A stretch of 33,384 bases of DNA from Actinobacteria bacterium casp-actino8 (GCA_001510455.1 LFFH01000003.1:1-33384), one strand, 5' to 3'. Shown: positions 7,287 through 15,737, numbered from the stretch's first letter. A program made the numbers and translations. Notes: generated by a model from the sequence alone, not told the origin.

Positions 7287-8249
7287 TCAGACGTCGTCGC
7301 GCCGAAGGGTCACGACACAGCCGCCGAAACCCCCGCCGGTGAGACGAGAACCGAGCACCCCGGGCTCCCGGAGCGTTCTCGCGACGGCCGCGTCCATGAT
7401 CTCCGTGGACGTTTCGTAGTCGAACTGCATGCTCCGGTGACTTTCGATCATCAGCTGGCCCATCGTCGAGAGATCACCGGCCCGCATGGCGGCGACGAAA
7501 TCGAGAACTCGACGGTTCTCGGAGACGATGTGCCGAGCACGACGTCGAATGATCGGATCGGAAATCGATTCAACGGTGGTGATGTCGGCTTCACGTAAAG
7601 GGCCGATCAGATCGGCGGCTCTCCGAGCCTCGCTGACACGGGTCGTGTACTCGCTTCCGGCCAGTCGTCGTGGGGTGATGAATTCGTAGGTGATTCGTGC
7701 GCCAGGAGGGAGAGCGACGTGCTCGATCGCAAGAGTCGTGCAATCGATGAGTACCGGTCGATTCGGTTCGCCGCCTGCGATGCAGAGTTGGTCCATGATG
7801 CCGCAGGGCACTCCCGACGCCCGATGCTCGGCTCGCCGACAGATTTCGGCCAGTTCGAGAGGGTCGATGCCTTCGTCGATCGTGGCGATGCGAGCGACGG
7901 CCACTTCGAGAGCCGCGCTCGACGAGAGCCCCGAGCCAATGGGAAGGTTCGAAGTCACGCGCCCGTGAAAGCCCCGAACCCGGCGGCCGGTGGCGACGAT
8001 CTCGGCGACGACCCCGGCGACGTAGCGGCCCCACTCGGGAAGGATCGACGAGGGATCGTCGATCGGCGACTCGAGACGTAGGTGCCCGGGATCGTGATCC
8101 GAGACGAGATCCCACGAGCCGTCGACGACGAAGTCACCGGTGATCGCGGTGAAGGGATCGATCGTCATCGGGAGGACGAACCCACCGGAGTAGTCGGTGT
8201 GATCGCCGATGAGGTTCACACGACCGTGTGCCCGCGCCTCGATCGTCAT
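7287..8249 (-). CDS. galK: Galactokinase-like GHMP kinase
   Basis: A 320-residue GHMP kinase. GRVNLIGDHTDYSGGFVLP (10-28) is the galactokinase signature, with Asp in place of the usual Glu in GEHTDY. NLPIGSGLSSSAALE is the ATP-binding loop, PCGIMDQL holds the presumed catalytic Asp153, and LTGGGFGGCVVTL is the C-terminal motif 3. It would phosphorylate galactose, or a related sugar, to the 1-phosphate. It is shorter than E. coli GalK (about 380), and no galT, galE or transporter is nearby, so the substrate is not certain. I chose ATG at 8249, 19 bases after the end of the luciferase-like gene, because motif 1 begins at the usual distance; upstream in-frame starts would overlap that gene. Confidence 0.85.
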   Translation of the reverse strand: MTIEARAHGRVNLIGDHTDYSGGFVLPMTIDPFTAITGDFVVDGSWDLVSDHDPGHLRLESPIDDPSSILPEWGRYVAGVVAEIVATGRRVRGFHGRVTSNLPIGSGLSSSAALEVAVARIATIDEGIDPLELAEICRRAEHRASGVPCGIMDQLCIAGGEPNRPVLIDCTTLAIEHVALPPGARITYEFITPRRLAGSEYTTRVSEARRAADLIGPLREADITTVESISDPIIRRRARHIVSENRRVLDFVAAMRAGDLSTMGQLMIESHRSMQFDYETSTEIMDAAVARTLREPGVLGSRLTGGGFGGCVVTLRRDDV

Positions 8250-8268
8250 CTGGTGGTTGAGATCGCTC

Positions 8269-9192
8269 TCAGGCGAGTCCGAGCGTCGCCGAGAACTTCT
8301 CGAGTGCATCGACGTCGAACGGAGCTCGGAGTGCGAGATTGATCTGATCTGCACCCGCCTCGACGTACTGTCCGATGCGGTCGATCACTTCGTCGTCCGA
8401 ACCGGTGAGGACCCCGGGTCGCACACCCTCGGCCAGAAGACCGAACTGGCCCACCAGGCTCTCTTCCGTCCACGCAATTCCGACGTTGACCGTCCGTCGA
8501 ACTTCGGCCGGGTCACGACCGACTCGTTCGCAGTGTTCGGTGAGAACGCGACTCTTGTGGGCGAAGGTCTCCGGAGACACGAACGGAACGTTCCAGCCAT
8601 CGGCGTACTTGGCGGTGATCGCCAAGGTGCGCTTCTCGCCTCCGCCTCCGATCCAGATGGGGATCTTCGCCTGCACGGGACGGGGTTCGTTGCGTGCCTC
8701 GTTCAAGGTGAACCACTGTCCCTCGAACGACGTGACGTCGTCGTGGAGGAGACCCCTGACGCACTGAGCGGCCTCCTCGAGTTGATTCATTCGGGTCTTG
8801 ATCTCCGGAAACGGGATTCCGTAGGCGTTGTACTCGACGACGGCCCAGCCGGCGCCGAGGCCGAGATCGGCCCGACCCCCCGAGACGTGATCGATGGCAG
8901 TGATCATCTTGGCCAGCACGGCCGGATGTCGGTAGCCGACCGAGTAGACGAGTGAACCGACGCGAACCCTCGACGTCTCGGCGGCGAGAGCGGCGTGCAT
9001 GGCCACGGCCTCGTAACACGCAGCATCATCGGGTTGGCCGGTCGCTCCGTAGAAATGGTCCCAGATCGAGATCCAGTCGAAGCCGAGTTCTTCGATGCGG
9101 TGCCAGAGCGGCCGCAGGACGTCGTACGTGGTGTGTTGAAGTCCGGTGTGGACTCCGAAGGAGGTGCCGGAGAACTTGGCGTCGTTTCCCAT
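8269..9192 (-). CDS. Luciferase-like (LLM, F420-type) oxidoreductase
   Basis: The 307-residue protein is a bacterial-luciferase-like TIM barrel. It has SFGVHTGLQHTTYDVLRPLW near the start, DWISIWDHFYG, then DHVSGGRADLGLGAGW, the block that is hallmark for the F420-dependent branch, and PIWIGGGGEKRTL. It probably reduces or oxidises a small molecule with F420H2 or FMNH2; the substrate cannot be read from sequence. The frame is open upstream, but ATG at 9192 is the correct start: it opens the barrel and has TACCGT 6 bases before it. It leads a two-gene unit with galK. Confidence 0.87.
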   Translation of the reverse strand: MGNDAKFSGTSFGVHTGLQHTTYDVLRPLWHRIEELGFDWISIWDHFYGATGQPDDAACYEAVAMHAALAAETSRVRVGSLVYSVGYRHPAVLAKMITAIDHVSGGRADLGLGAGWAVVEYNAYGIPFPEIKTRMNQLEEAAQCVRGLLHDDVTSFEGQWFTLNEARNEPRPVQAKIPIWIGGGGEKRTLAITAKYADGWNVPFVSPETFAHKSRVLTEHCERVGRDPAEVRRTVNVGIAWTEESLVGQFGLLAEGVRPGVLTGSDDEVIDRIGQYVEAGADQINLALRAPFDVDALEKFSATLGLA

Positions 9193-9198
9193 GTCTCC

Positions 9199-9204
9199 AC
9201 GGTA
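9199..9204 (-). promoter_or_regulatory. Leaderless -10 box of the luciferase-like gene (TACCGT)
   Basis: TACCGT on the minus strand ends 6 bases before ATG at 9192. Only 45 bases separate this start from the divergent hydrolase start. Confidence 0.6.
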
Positions 9205-9225
9205 GTGCAGCACTGGCGAGCGAGT

Positions 9226-9231
9226 TATCGT
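9226..9231 (+). promoter_or_regulatory. Leaderless -10 box of the alpha/beta hydrolase gene (TATCGT)
   Basis: TATCGT ends 6 bases before GTG at 9238. It decides the start, since the frame is open far upstream. Confidence 0.6.
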
Positions 9232-9237
9232 CGCCGT

Positions 9238-10149
9238 GTGCCCCGCGCCGTCGTTCCCGCCAACATCGGATCCGTCGAACTCGAATACGAACAGTTGGGA
9301 GACCCGAAGAACCCGACCGTTCTCTTGGTCATGGGATTCGGCGCCCAGATGATCGGGTGGCCCGATTCCTTCTGCCGAGCATTGGTCGACCGTGGATTCC
9401 ACGTGGTGAGATTCGACAATCGAGACTGTGGTCTGTCGACGAAACTCGACGGTGTGAGCGTCGACGTCGATGCGGTCATGGCGGCGGCCTTCGCCGACCT
9501 GCCCGTCCCGCCGGTTCCGTACACGCTCTCCGACATGGCGCTCGATGCCGTCGGATTGCTCGATCACCTCGGTGTGGAGCGGGCTCATGTCGTCGGCGCA
9601 TCGATGGGCGGCATGATCGCTCAGCACGTGGCCATCGAGCACAGCCATCGCGTGATCTCGCTCACGTCGGTGATGTCGGTGACCGGTGAACCCGAATACG
9701 GACAGCCACTTCCCGAGGCGGCCGAGGTGCTGTTGGCTCCTCCGGCTGCCGAACGCGAGGCCTACATCGAGGAGTCGGTCAAATACGGCGTCTGGCAGTC
9801 ACGTCGCTACTTCGATGCCGATCGAGTGAAGACGGAAGCGGCCCGTTCGTTCGATCGATCGTTCTATCCCGAGGGATCACCCCGGCAGCTCGCCGCGATC
9901 TGCGCGAGTGGCCGACGCACCGAGGGGCTGTCGAATCTCGACGTTCCGACCCTCGTGATCCACGGACGAGACGACACACTTCTCCCTCCGTCGGGTGGTG
10001 AACGTACGGCCGAGCTGGTCCCCGGGTCCACGTTCCTTCTCGTGGCCGACATGGGTCACGATCTGCCCGAGCCGCTGCAGCCGATGATCGTCGACGCCAT
10101 CGCCGGCCACGCGCGTCTGGCCGAATGGGCGATGTCGGGCGGGCGCTGA
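9238..10149 (+). CDS. Alpha/beta-hydrolase
   Basis: A 303-residue alpha/beta-hydrolase. The oxyanion and lid region is [18 protein letters not shown] and [11 protein letters not shown]. The nucleophile elbow is [10 protein letters not shown], the acid is in [10 protein letters not shown] and the catalytic His in DMGHDLPEP. Such enzymes cleave esters, lactones or similar bonds; the closest well-known relatives are the aclacinomycin methylesterase and proline iminopeptidase-like groups. I cannot name the substrate. It is followed 13 bases later by the racemase gene, which has its own -10 box inside that gap. Confidence 0.88.
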   Translation: MPRAVVPANIGSVELEYEQLGDPKNPTVLLVMGFGAQMIGWPDSFCRALVDRGFHVVRFDNRDCGLSTKLDGVSVDVDAVMAAAFADLPVPPVPYTLSDMALDAVGLLDHLGVERAHVVGASMGGMIAQHVAIEHSHRVISLTSVMSVTGEPEYGQPLPEAAEVLLAPPAAEREAYIEESVKYGVWQSRRYFDADRVKTEAARSFDRSFYPEGSPRQLAAICASGRRTEGLSNLDVPTLVIHGRDDTLLPPSGGERTAELVPGSTFLLVADMGHDLPEPLQPMIVDAIAGHARLAEWAMSGGR

Positions 10150-10150
10150 A

Positions 10151-10156
10151 TACGAT
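10151..10156 (+). promoter_or_regulatory. Leaderless -10 box of the racemase gene (TACGAT)
   Basis: TACGAT begins 2 bases after the hydrolase stop and ends 6 bases before ATG at 10163. The racemase operon can therefore be transcribed apart from the hydrolase. Confidence 0.58.
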
Positions 10157-10162
10157 CGGATC

Positions 10163-11320
10163 ATGTCTGGTCCTCTGTCTGGTTATCGCATCATCGAAAT
10201 CGCTGGTATCGGCCCGGGTCCCTTCGCGGCCATGTTGTTGTCCGACATGGGCGCCGAAGTCATTCGGGTCGAGCGCAGTCAGGCCGTGCGCGGTCCGGCC
10301 CCTGACACGCCGGGTGCCGACATCTTGCAGCGTGGACGTCGGAACGTCGCGATCGATCTGAAGAACCCCGAGGGTGTCGAAACGCTGTTGACCCTCGTCG
10401 AGTCGGCCGATGCCTTGATCGAAGGATTCCGTCCCGGTGTGATGGAACGTCTCGGCGTCGGTCCTGACGTGTGTCTCGCGCGCAATCCGGCCCTGGTGTT
10501 CGGCCGAATGACGGGCTGGGGTCAGACCGGGATGTACGCCCAGGCAGCCGGACACGACATCAACTACATCTCTCTTGCCGGGGCTCTCGCCCATTTCGGC
10601 CGAGCCGGCGAAGCTCCTGTTCCTCCGATGAACATGGTGGGCGATTTCGGAGGCGGCGGCATGTTTCTCGCCTACGGCGTCGTGTGTGCGCTACTCGAGC
10701 GTTCGAAGAGTGGCAAGGGCCAGGTCGTCGATGCCGCAATGGTCGACGGGACGGCGATCCTCATGACGATGTTCTGGGCCTTCTCTCAGATGGGTGCGCA
10801 CGACGAGAACGCACGCGGCACCAATCTGCTCGATACCGGCGCTCACTTCTACGACGCCTACGAATGCGCCGATGGAAAATACGTGTCGATCGGATCGATC
10901 GAGCCACAGTTCTACGCCGAACTGTTGAAGCTCACGGGACTCGATGCCGATCCCGAGTTCGCCCGCCAGATGGACAAGTCCCAGTGGCCTCATCTGAAGA
11001 CTCGGATCGCCGAAGTCTTCCGAACCAAGACCCGCTCCGAGTGGTGCTCGATCATGGAGGCGACCGACGTCTGCTTCGCCCCGGTTCTCACCATGAGTGA
11101 AGCGGCGGCTCATCCGCACAACGTCGAGCGCAACATGATCATCGATGTCGCCGGTGTGAAGCAGCCGGCGCCGGCGCCGCGCTTTTCGCGAACGATTCCC
11201 GAAGTGTCCGGACCTCCGGCCCATCCCGGTCAGCACACGCGGGAAATCCTCGCTGATTGGGGCTTCGATGCGACGCGCGTCGAGGCTCTGCTCGCATCGG
11301 GAGCGGTCGTCGACGCGTGA
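10163..11320 (+). CDS. mcr: Alpha-methylacyl-CoA racemase (CaiB/BaiF family III)
   Basis: The 385-residue protein is a family III CoA transferase fold. [25 protein letters not shown] is the usual N-terminal CoA-binding segment. Features of the racemase branch are [13 protein letters not shown], whose His matches the catalytic base; [12 protein letters not shown], whose Asp matches its partner; and the segment [19 protein letters not shown] with the conserved Glu. The enzyme epimerises 2-methylacyl-CoA esters for beta-oxidation of branched fatty acids or sterol side chains. Family and branch are well supported; natural substrate is inferred. The stop overlaps the next start as GTGA. Confidence 0.9.
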   Translation: MSGPLSGYRIIEIAGIGPGPFAAMLLSDMGAEVIRVERSQAVRGPAPDTPGADILQRGRRNVAIDLKNPEGVETLLTLVESADALIEGFRPGVMERLGVGPDVCLARNPALVFGRMTGWGQTGMYAQAAGHDINYISLAGALAHFGRAGEAPVPPMNMVGDFGGGGMFLAYGVVCALLERSKSGKGQVVDAAMVDGTAILMTMFWAFSQMGAHDENARGTNLLDTGAHFYDAYECADGKYVSIGSIEPQFYAELLKLTGLDADPEFARQMDKSQWPHLKTRIAEVFRTKTRSEWCSIMEATDVCFAPVLTMSEAAAHPHNVERNMIIDVAGVKQPAPAPRFSRTIPEVSGPPAHPGQHTREILADWGFDATRVEALLASGAVVDA

Positions 11321-12105
11321 GCACACTCGTTTGTCTGCATGCTCATCCCGATGACGAGTCGATCGCGACCGGAGGCAGCATCGCGCGAGCGGTGAGTGAG
11401 GGCCATCGAGTCGTGTTGGTCGTGGCGACCGACGGTCGCCACGGGGAGACGCCGAACGATCTTGTGCCGGGGGAGACCCTGGTCGATCGCCGACGACGTG
11501 AAACCGAACGTTCGGCCGAGGTGCTCGGGGTGGCCGACATCCGGTGGCTCGGGTACCACGACAGTGGAATGACGGGCTGGGAGCAGAACGAAGCGCCGGG
11601 AGCATTCGTGGGGGCCGAGCTCGACGAGGCGGCTCGCCGATTCGCCGACATCCTCGACGAGGTCGGTGCCGATGTGGTCACGTGTTACGACTGGCACGGC
11701 GGTTACGGCCACCCCGACCACATCATGGTTCACAGGGTTGGACATCGGGCCGTCGACATGGTGGCCGAGAGCGGACGAGTGATCCGGTTGCTCGAATCCA
11801 CGATGAACCGAACGCGCATCGCTGCGATGCGCGCCGAGAACTCCGAAGACGCTGACTTCGATCCGGAGGCTCCGGCCGACGACGGAAACCCCTTCGGATC
11901 GACCGAGGACGAGATCACGATGGCAGTCGACGTGTCGGATTTCGTCGAGCAGAAGCGCCGCTCGATGGCCTGTCATGCCAGTCAGATCACCGATCAGAGT
12001 TTCTTCCTCCAGATGCCACCGGAGATGTTCGCCATGGCTTTCGGGACCGAGTGGTTCATCGAGGCCGGTCACCCGGGTGGCGCTCGGCCTGGTTGGTTCA
12101 TGTGA
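11317..12105 (+). CDS. LmbE/PIG-L-type zinc deacetylase (MshB/Mca-like)
   Basis: A 262-residue LmbE-family protein. AHPDDE (9-14) supplies His, Asp and Asp for zinc binding and catalysis, and [11 protein letters not shown] supplies the distal His. The family includes MshB and Mca of mycothiol metabolism and other N-acetylglucosaminyl deacetylases. The segment GGYGHPDH is typical of that actinobacterial branch, but MshB and Mca cannot be told apart by eye, and no other mycothiol gene is in the window. GTG at 11317 overlaps the racemase stop by 4 bases; the next gene overlaps in the same way. Confidence 0.87.
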   Translation: MSTLVCLHAHPDDESIATGGSIARAVSEGHRVVLVVATDGRHGETPNDLVPGETLVDRRRRETERSAEVLGVADIRWLGYHDSGMTGWEQNEAPGAFVGAELDEAARRFADILDEVGADVVTCYDWHGGYGHPDHIMVHRVGHRAVDMVAESGRVIRLLESTMNRTRIAAMRAENSEDADFDPEAPADDGNPFGSTEDEITMAVDVSDFVEQKRRSMACHASQITDQSFFLQMPPEMFAMAFGTEWFIEAGHPGGARPGWFM

Positions 12106-12677
12106 TTCGGGTTCATCTCATCCGGCACGGTCGCGCGTCGGCCGGTTGGGACACTGACCCTGATCCTGGTCTCGACGAGGTGGGTCGAGTTCAGGCCGGT
12201 GCGACCGCCCGCGAACTGTCGATGATCCTCGCCGCCGACTCGGACGTCGATGTCGTGTCGAGTCCGTTGCGTCGTTGCCGTGAGACGGCCGGATTCCTGC
12301 TCGACGAATGGGGTCGACCCCACGAGTCGCTGACGGTGGTCGATGCGGTTCGTGAGATTCCGTCCCCGGACGGTATTCCGATGGCCGAGCGGGTCGAGTG
12401 GTTGCGGCGCGCGATGGCGGGTTCGTGGGTCGATCTCGGTGCGACGTACACCGATTTTCGAGATGGAGTGATCGATTTCGTGCGCACCCGACGTCGTCCG
12501 ACGTTGGTGTTCAGTCACTTCATCGCCATCAATGCGATCATCGGTGCCTGTACGGGTGACGACCGCCTCGTGATCGACAGCCTCGACAATGCCTCGGTGA
12601 CCGTCGTCGACGTCGACCCCGATGGAGGTATGGCCCTCGTCGAGCGGGGACGGCAAGCCGACACTCTCATTCGCTGA
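12102..12677 (+). CDS. Histidine phosphatase (phosphoglycerate-mutase-like)
   Basis: A 191-residue protein with the RHG signature at residues 8-10 (VHLIRHGRAS), then SSPLRRCRETAGFL with the second conserved Arg, a Glu-bearing IPSPDGIPM segment, and FSHFIAINAIIGA with the second catalytic His. It is a member of histidine phosphatase branch 1; substrates range from sugar phosphates to phosphoproteins and cannot be assigned here. GTG at 12102 gives a 4-base overlap with the deacetylase stop and opens directly on the first strand; an upstream in-frame ATG at 12051 would lie inside the deacetylase gene. Confidence 0.85.
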   Translation: MIRVHLIRHGRASAGWDTDPDPGLDEVGRVQAGATARELSMILAADSDVDVVSSPLRRCRETAGFLLDEWGRPHESLTVVDAVREIPSPDGIPMAERVEWLRRAMAGSWVDLGATYTDFRDGVIDFVRTRRRPTLVFSHFIAINAIIGACTGDDRLVIDSLDNASVTVVDVDPDGGMALVERGRQADTLIR

Positions 12678-12682
12678 ACCGG

Positions 12683-12688
12683 CAGACT
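12683..12688 (+). promoter_or_regulatory. Possible leaderless -10 box CAGACT
   Basis: CAGACT ends 6 bases before ATG at 12695. It departs from TANNNT only in the first base. The same hexamer at the same distance precedes the small zinc-ribbon gene at 21949. Confidence 0.35.
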
Positions 12689-12694
12689 GTGTTC

Positions 12695-13402
12695 ATGCGC
12701 AAGAGAGGCCTCGACACGTCAGCCGTGATCGTGCCGTTGCTCGTCTCACTGGTGGCTTGTGGCGGTGGAGGTGAATCGTCCGATTCCCTGGTTCCACTTC
12801 GGACCACCACGCCGACCGTGGTCACGACCGTGCCACCGACGACCGACGTGCCCGTCACCTCGACGTCATCGACCACCACGTCGACCACGTCCACGACGAC
12901 GACGCTGGTGGAAGGGGAGGAACTCGTCCTGCGGAGCAACGGTCTCGGGAGTGCTCGTTTCGGTGTCGAACCCGAGGGAGTCATCTCCTTCGTGACGTCA
13001 CTTCTCGGGCCGTCCGACGACGATTCCGGCTACGTCGATTCGTTCTCGGAATTCGGAACGTGTCCGGGTTCGGAAGTTCGCGGCGTGCGATGGGGTGACT
13101 TGCTCCTGTTGTTCGGCGACGACAGCGATTTCGGGTCGGGGCGTCGCCACTTCTATCAATGGCAGTTCGGACCCCAGACCTCGTCGCCCCTTCGTCCCAG
13201 TGGGCCACTCACCGACGGGCTGATTGGACTCGGATCGACGCTCGCCGACATACGGCGTGTGTATCCCGATGTGGAGGTCTTCGCCGACGAGATGTTCGGC
13301 CCCGGTTTCGAACTGGAACCACTCCTGTGGGGGACGCTCACCGATGACGCCGAGACCGGACGCGTGATCGCCCTGGTCGGTGGCACACCGTGTGGTGAGT
13401 GA
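12695..13402 (+). CDS. Lipoprotein of unknown function
   Basis: A 235-residue secreted lipoprotein. MRKRGL is followed by a hydrophobic helix and the lipobox LVAC, so Cys22 should be lipidated. Residues about 35-72 are a Thr/Ser/Pro/Val-rich linker (runs such as TSSTTTSTTSTTTT), probably spanning cell-wall material. The globular part begins about LRSNGLGSARFG and contains two further Cys, in FGTCPGSE and GTPCGE, which could form a disulfide. The repeated phrase pattern LGSARFGVEPEGV and LGSTLADIRRVYPDV resembles small secreted actinobacterial domains. I do not recognise a function. ATG at 12695 was preferred over GTG at 12689 because of the upstream hexamer. Confidence 0.75.
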   Translation: MRKRGLDTSAVIVPLLVSLVACGGGGESSDSLVPLRTTTPTVVTTVPPTTDVPVTSTSSTTTSTTSTTTTLVEGEELVLRSNGLGSARFGVEPEGVISFVTSLLGPSDDDSGYVDSFSEFGTCPGSEVRGVRWGDLLLLFGDDSDFGSGRRHFYQWQFGPQTSSPLRPSGPLTDGLIGLGSTLADIRRVYPDVEVFADEMFGPGFELEPLLWGTLTDDAETGRVIALVGGTPCGE

Positions 13403-13430
13403 CACCAAGGTTGGCCCCGAATCGGCCGAG

Positions 13431-13436
13431 TAGGGT
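13431..13436 (+). promoter_or_regulatory. Probable -10 box TAGGGT
   Basis: TAGGGT ends 8 bases before ATG at 13445, slightly longer spacing than the other leaderless sites; the transcript would carry about one or two untranslated bases. Confidence 0.4.
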
Positions 13437-13444
13437 CGGACCGA

Positions 13445-13816
13445 ATGACTGCTCTCATGTTGCTCGACCTCCATCAGCAGTGGAGTTGGTTCGTGATCAT
13501 CGCGAACGGCTCGGCCGGACTCTGGGCGCTCGGCGCGCACCGATTCCCCGTCATGCGCTCACGTGCTCTGTGGTGGTACACGCTCGTCGCCCAGCTGACG
13601 ATGTTCGTTCAGGTGGGTCTGGGTGTCGCTCTCGTCAATCGTGAGAAGTTGGAGTTTCCTCAGTTCCACGCCTTCTACGGATTCGTCGGAATCATGGCCA
13701 TCGCGATCATCTTCAGTTATCGCAACCAGATGAAGCATCGGCTCTACCTGCTCTACGGATTCGGTGGCCTCTTCGTGATGGGACTCGGCATCCGAGCCCT
13801 TCTCGTCGGCCGCTAG
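13445..13816 (+). CDS. Small four-helix membrane protein, function unknown
   Basis: The 123 residues hold about four hydrophobic helices: WSWFVIIANGSAGLWALGA, ALWWYTLVAQLTMFVQVGLGVALV, FHAFYGFVGIMAIAIIFSY and LYLLYGFGGLFVMGLGIRALL. The loops are short and basic (RFPVMRSR, YRNQMKHR). His in FHAFYG and the Trp/Tyr-rich first helices recall heme-binding cytochrome b561-like or COX15-like small proteins, but I see no paired-His pattern good enough to claim this. It is a single gene between a lipoprotein and the 65-bp hairpin element, convergent with pckG. Confidence 0.7.
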   Translation: MTALMLLDLHQQWSWFVIIANGSAGLWALGAHRFPVMRSRALWWYTLVAQLTMFVQVGLGVALVNREKLEFPQFHAFYGFVGIMAIAIIFSYRNQMKHRLYLLYGFGGLFVMGLGIRALLVGR

Positions 13817-13881
13817 AAATCGCCCACTCTGTCGCGCTGACACCCAAAATCGGGCACTTCCGCTACAGGGTGGGCGAATTT
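13817..13881. terminator. Bidirectional hairpin between convergent genes
   Basis: CGCCCACTCTGT (13821-13832) pairs with ACAGGGTGGGCG (13865-13876), 12 pairs with one G-T wobble. A-rich AAAT before the left arm and AATTT after the right arm give A/T flanks on both strands, as in a two-way intrinsic terminator. The pairing extends inwards (CGCG with CGCT, one mismatch), and the loop holds a second small CCC-AAAATC-GGG hairpin. It fills the 73-base gap between the membrane-protein stop and the pckG stop. Such a large structured loop is more than a simple terminator needs. Confidence 0.6.
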
Positions 13882-13889
13882 CGTCGAAA

Positions 13890-15677
13890 TCAGAGGGTGG
13901 AAGCGAGGGAGTCGAGCTGGACGGTCAGCTTCGACGGCAGTTTCGGTCCGAACTGGGCGAAGTGCTCCCGGATCTGGGGAACCGCCTGTTTCCAGCCGTC
14001 GGTGTCGACGGCGAGGAGGGCCTTCAGATCGGCGCCATCGATGTCGAGACCCTTGGTGTCGAGTGCACCCTCGGTCGGTAGCAAGCCGATCGGAGTGCGC
14101 ACCGCGTCCACGGAGCCGTCGACTCGCTCGAACACCCATTTCAGCACTCGACTGTTCTCGCCGAAGCCCGGCCACAAGAAGCGACCGTTCTCGTCGCGAC
14201 GGAACCAGTTGACGAAGAAGATCTTCGGGAGCTTCGACGAATCGGATTTCGATCCGATCGCCAGCCAGTGAGCGAAGTAGTCGGCCATGTTGTAGCCGCA
14301 GAACGGAAGCATGGCCATGGGGTCGAAGCGGAGCTTGCCAACTGCGCCTTGCTGGGCCGCAGTGGTCTCCGAGGCCATGATCGAACCGAGGAACACGCCG
14401 TGATCCCAGTCGAAGGCTTCGGTCACGAGCGGCACGGTGCTGCGACGGCGACCGCCGAAGAGAATGGCCGAGATCGGCACACCCGCCGGATCCTGCCATT
14501 CGGCGGCCATCGACGGACATTGCGATGCCGGGGCGGTGAATCGAGCGTTCGGGTGAGCGGCCGGCGTCTCGGTCTCGGGGGTCCAGGCGTTGCCCTTCCA
14601 GTCGGTGAGACGGGCCGGCTTGTCGGTCGTCATGTCTTCCCACCACACGTCGCCGTCGGGTGAGAGGGCGGTGTTGGTGAAGATGCAATTGCCCCACAGG
14701 GTGTGCATCGCGTTGGCATTGGTGTCGTCGCCGGTTCCCGGGGCGACGCCGAAGAAACCCGCCTCGGGATTGATTGCGTACAGGCGACCGTCGTCACCGA
14801 ACTTCATCCAGCAAATGTCGTCACCGATGGTCTCGGCCTTCCAACCCGGGATGGTGGGAACCAACATGGCGAGGTTGGTCTTTCCACATGCCGACGGGAA
14901 CGCAGCGGCGATGTACTTCGAGGCTCCCTCGGGGTTGGTGAGCTTCAGGATGAGCATGTGCTCGGCGAGCCAACCGTCGTCTCGGGCCATGACCGACGCG
15001 ATACGCAAGGCAAAGCACTTCTTGCCGAGGAGAGCGTTTCCGCCGTAGCCCGATCCGAACGACCAGATCTCACGGGTCTCGGGGAAGTGCACGATGTACT
15101 TGTTGTCGGGGTTGCACGGCCAGGACGAATCCGACTGACCGTCGGTCAGAGGCGCACCCACCGAATGCAGACACGGGACCCAGTCGTTGTTGCCGAGGAC
15201 GTCGAGCGCGCCTTGTCCCATTCGCGTCATGATGCGCATGCTCACAGCGACGTAGGCCGAGTCGGTGAGCTGCACGCCGATGTGAGCGATCGGGGAGCCG
15301 AGCGGCCCCATGCTGAAGGGAACGACGTACATGGTGCGACCGCGCATGGTGCCTTGGTAGAGCGAGGTGAGTTCGGCCCGCATTTCGGCCGGTTCGCGCC
15401 AGTTGTTGTTGGGGCCAGCGTCCTCTTCGCGAGACGAGCAGATGAACGTGCGATCCTCGACGCGGGCGACGTCACCCGGATCGGAGTGCGCCCAGTAGCT
15501 GTTGGGACGCTTGGCCTCGTCGAGTCGGGTGAACGTTCCGCTGTCGACGAGAAGCTGACACAGCCGGTCGTACTCTTCGGCCGAACCGTCACACCAGTAG
15601 ATGTCGGACGGCTGGAGAATCGCTGCCCAGTCGTCGACCCACTTCTTCAAGCGCTCGTTCGAGGTGGTTCCGCTCAC
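13890..15677 (-). CDS. pckG: Phosphoenolpyruvate carboxykinase (GTP)
   Basis: The 595-residue enzyme converts oxaloacetate and GTP to phosphoenolpyruvate, GDP and CO2 in gluconeogenesis and the PEP-oxaloacetate node. Diagnostic blocks are [19 protein letters not shown], the [15 protein letters not shown] substrate loop, the P-loop PSACGKTN (261-268), GDDICWMKF (kinase 2 and Mn site) and [14 protein letters not shown] with WGNCIFTN. Length is that of the GTP family, not the ATP family. The start is GTG at 15677 with AAGGAG 6 bases upstream, one of the few genes here with a clear ribosome binding site. Confidence 0.97.
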   Translation of the reverse strand: MSGTTSNERLKKWVDDWAAILQPSDIYWCDGSAEEYDRLCQLLVDSGTFTRLDEAKRPNSYWAHSDPGDVARVEDRTFICSSREEDAGPNNNWREPAEMRAELTSLYQGTMRGRTMYVVPFSMGPLGSPIAHIGVQLTDSAYVAVSMRIMTRMGQGALDVLGNNDWVPCLHSVGAPLTDGQSDSSWPCNPDNKYIVHFPETREIWSFGSGYGGNALLGKKCFALRIASVMARDDGWLAEHMLILKLTNPEGASKYIAAAFPSACGKTNLAMLVPTIPGWKAETIGDDICWMKFGDDGRLYAINPEAGFFGVAPGTGDDTNANAMHTLWGNCIFTNTALSPDGDVWWEDMTTDKPARLTDWKGNAWTPETETPAAHPNARFTAPASQCPSMAAEWQDPAGVPISAILFGGRRRSTVPLVTEAFDWDHGVFLGSIMASETTAAQQGAVGKLRFDPMAMLPFCGYNMADYFAHWLAIGSKSDSSKLPKIFFVNWFRRDENGRFLWPGFGENSRVLKWVFERVDGSVDAVRTPIGLLPTEGALDTKGLDIDGADLKALLAVDTDGWKQAVPQIREHFAQFGPKLPSKLTVQLDSLASTL

Positions 15678-15683
15678 TGTCGT

Positions 15684-15689
15684 CTCCTT
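15684..15689 (-). promoter_or_regulatory. Shine-Dalgarno AAGGAG of pckG
   Basis: AAGGAG on the minus strand stands 6 bases before GTG at 15677. It marks a leadered mRNA, unlike many other genes in the window, and fixes the start. Confidence 0.7.
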
Positions 15690-15716
15690 GGGGGTGAGTG
15701 ACGAATCGGTTGTGGT

Positions 15717-15730
15717 GACGCCGAAGCGTC
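15717..15730 (-). terminator. UUCG-capped hairpin between the cold-shock-like gene and pckG
   Basis: On the minus strand GACGC-TTCG-GCGTC forms a 5-bp stem closed by a UUCG-type tetraloop, starting 7 bases after the cold-shock-like stop. No T tract follows, so it may be an mRNA-stabilising or attenuating structure instead of a full terminator. No separate -10 box for pckG was found in the 60-base gap. Confidence 0.45.
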
Positions 15731-15737
15731 GGGGCGG

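Noticed and set aside
9193..9648. N-terminal extension of the luciferase-like gene
   Set aside because: The extension overlaps the divergent hydrolase gene, has no barrel sequence, and a -10 box marks ATG 9192 as the start.
14703..15701. A 332-codon plus-strand frame over pckG
   Set aside because: The minus-strand frame encodes complete PEP carboxykinase; the opposite frame has no family features.
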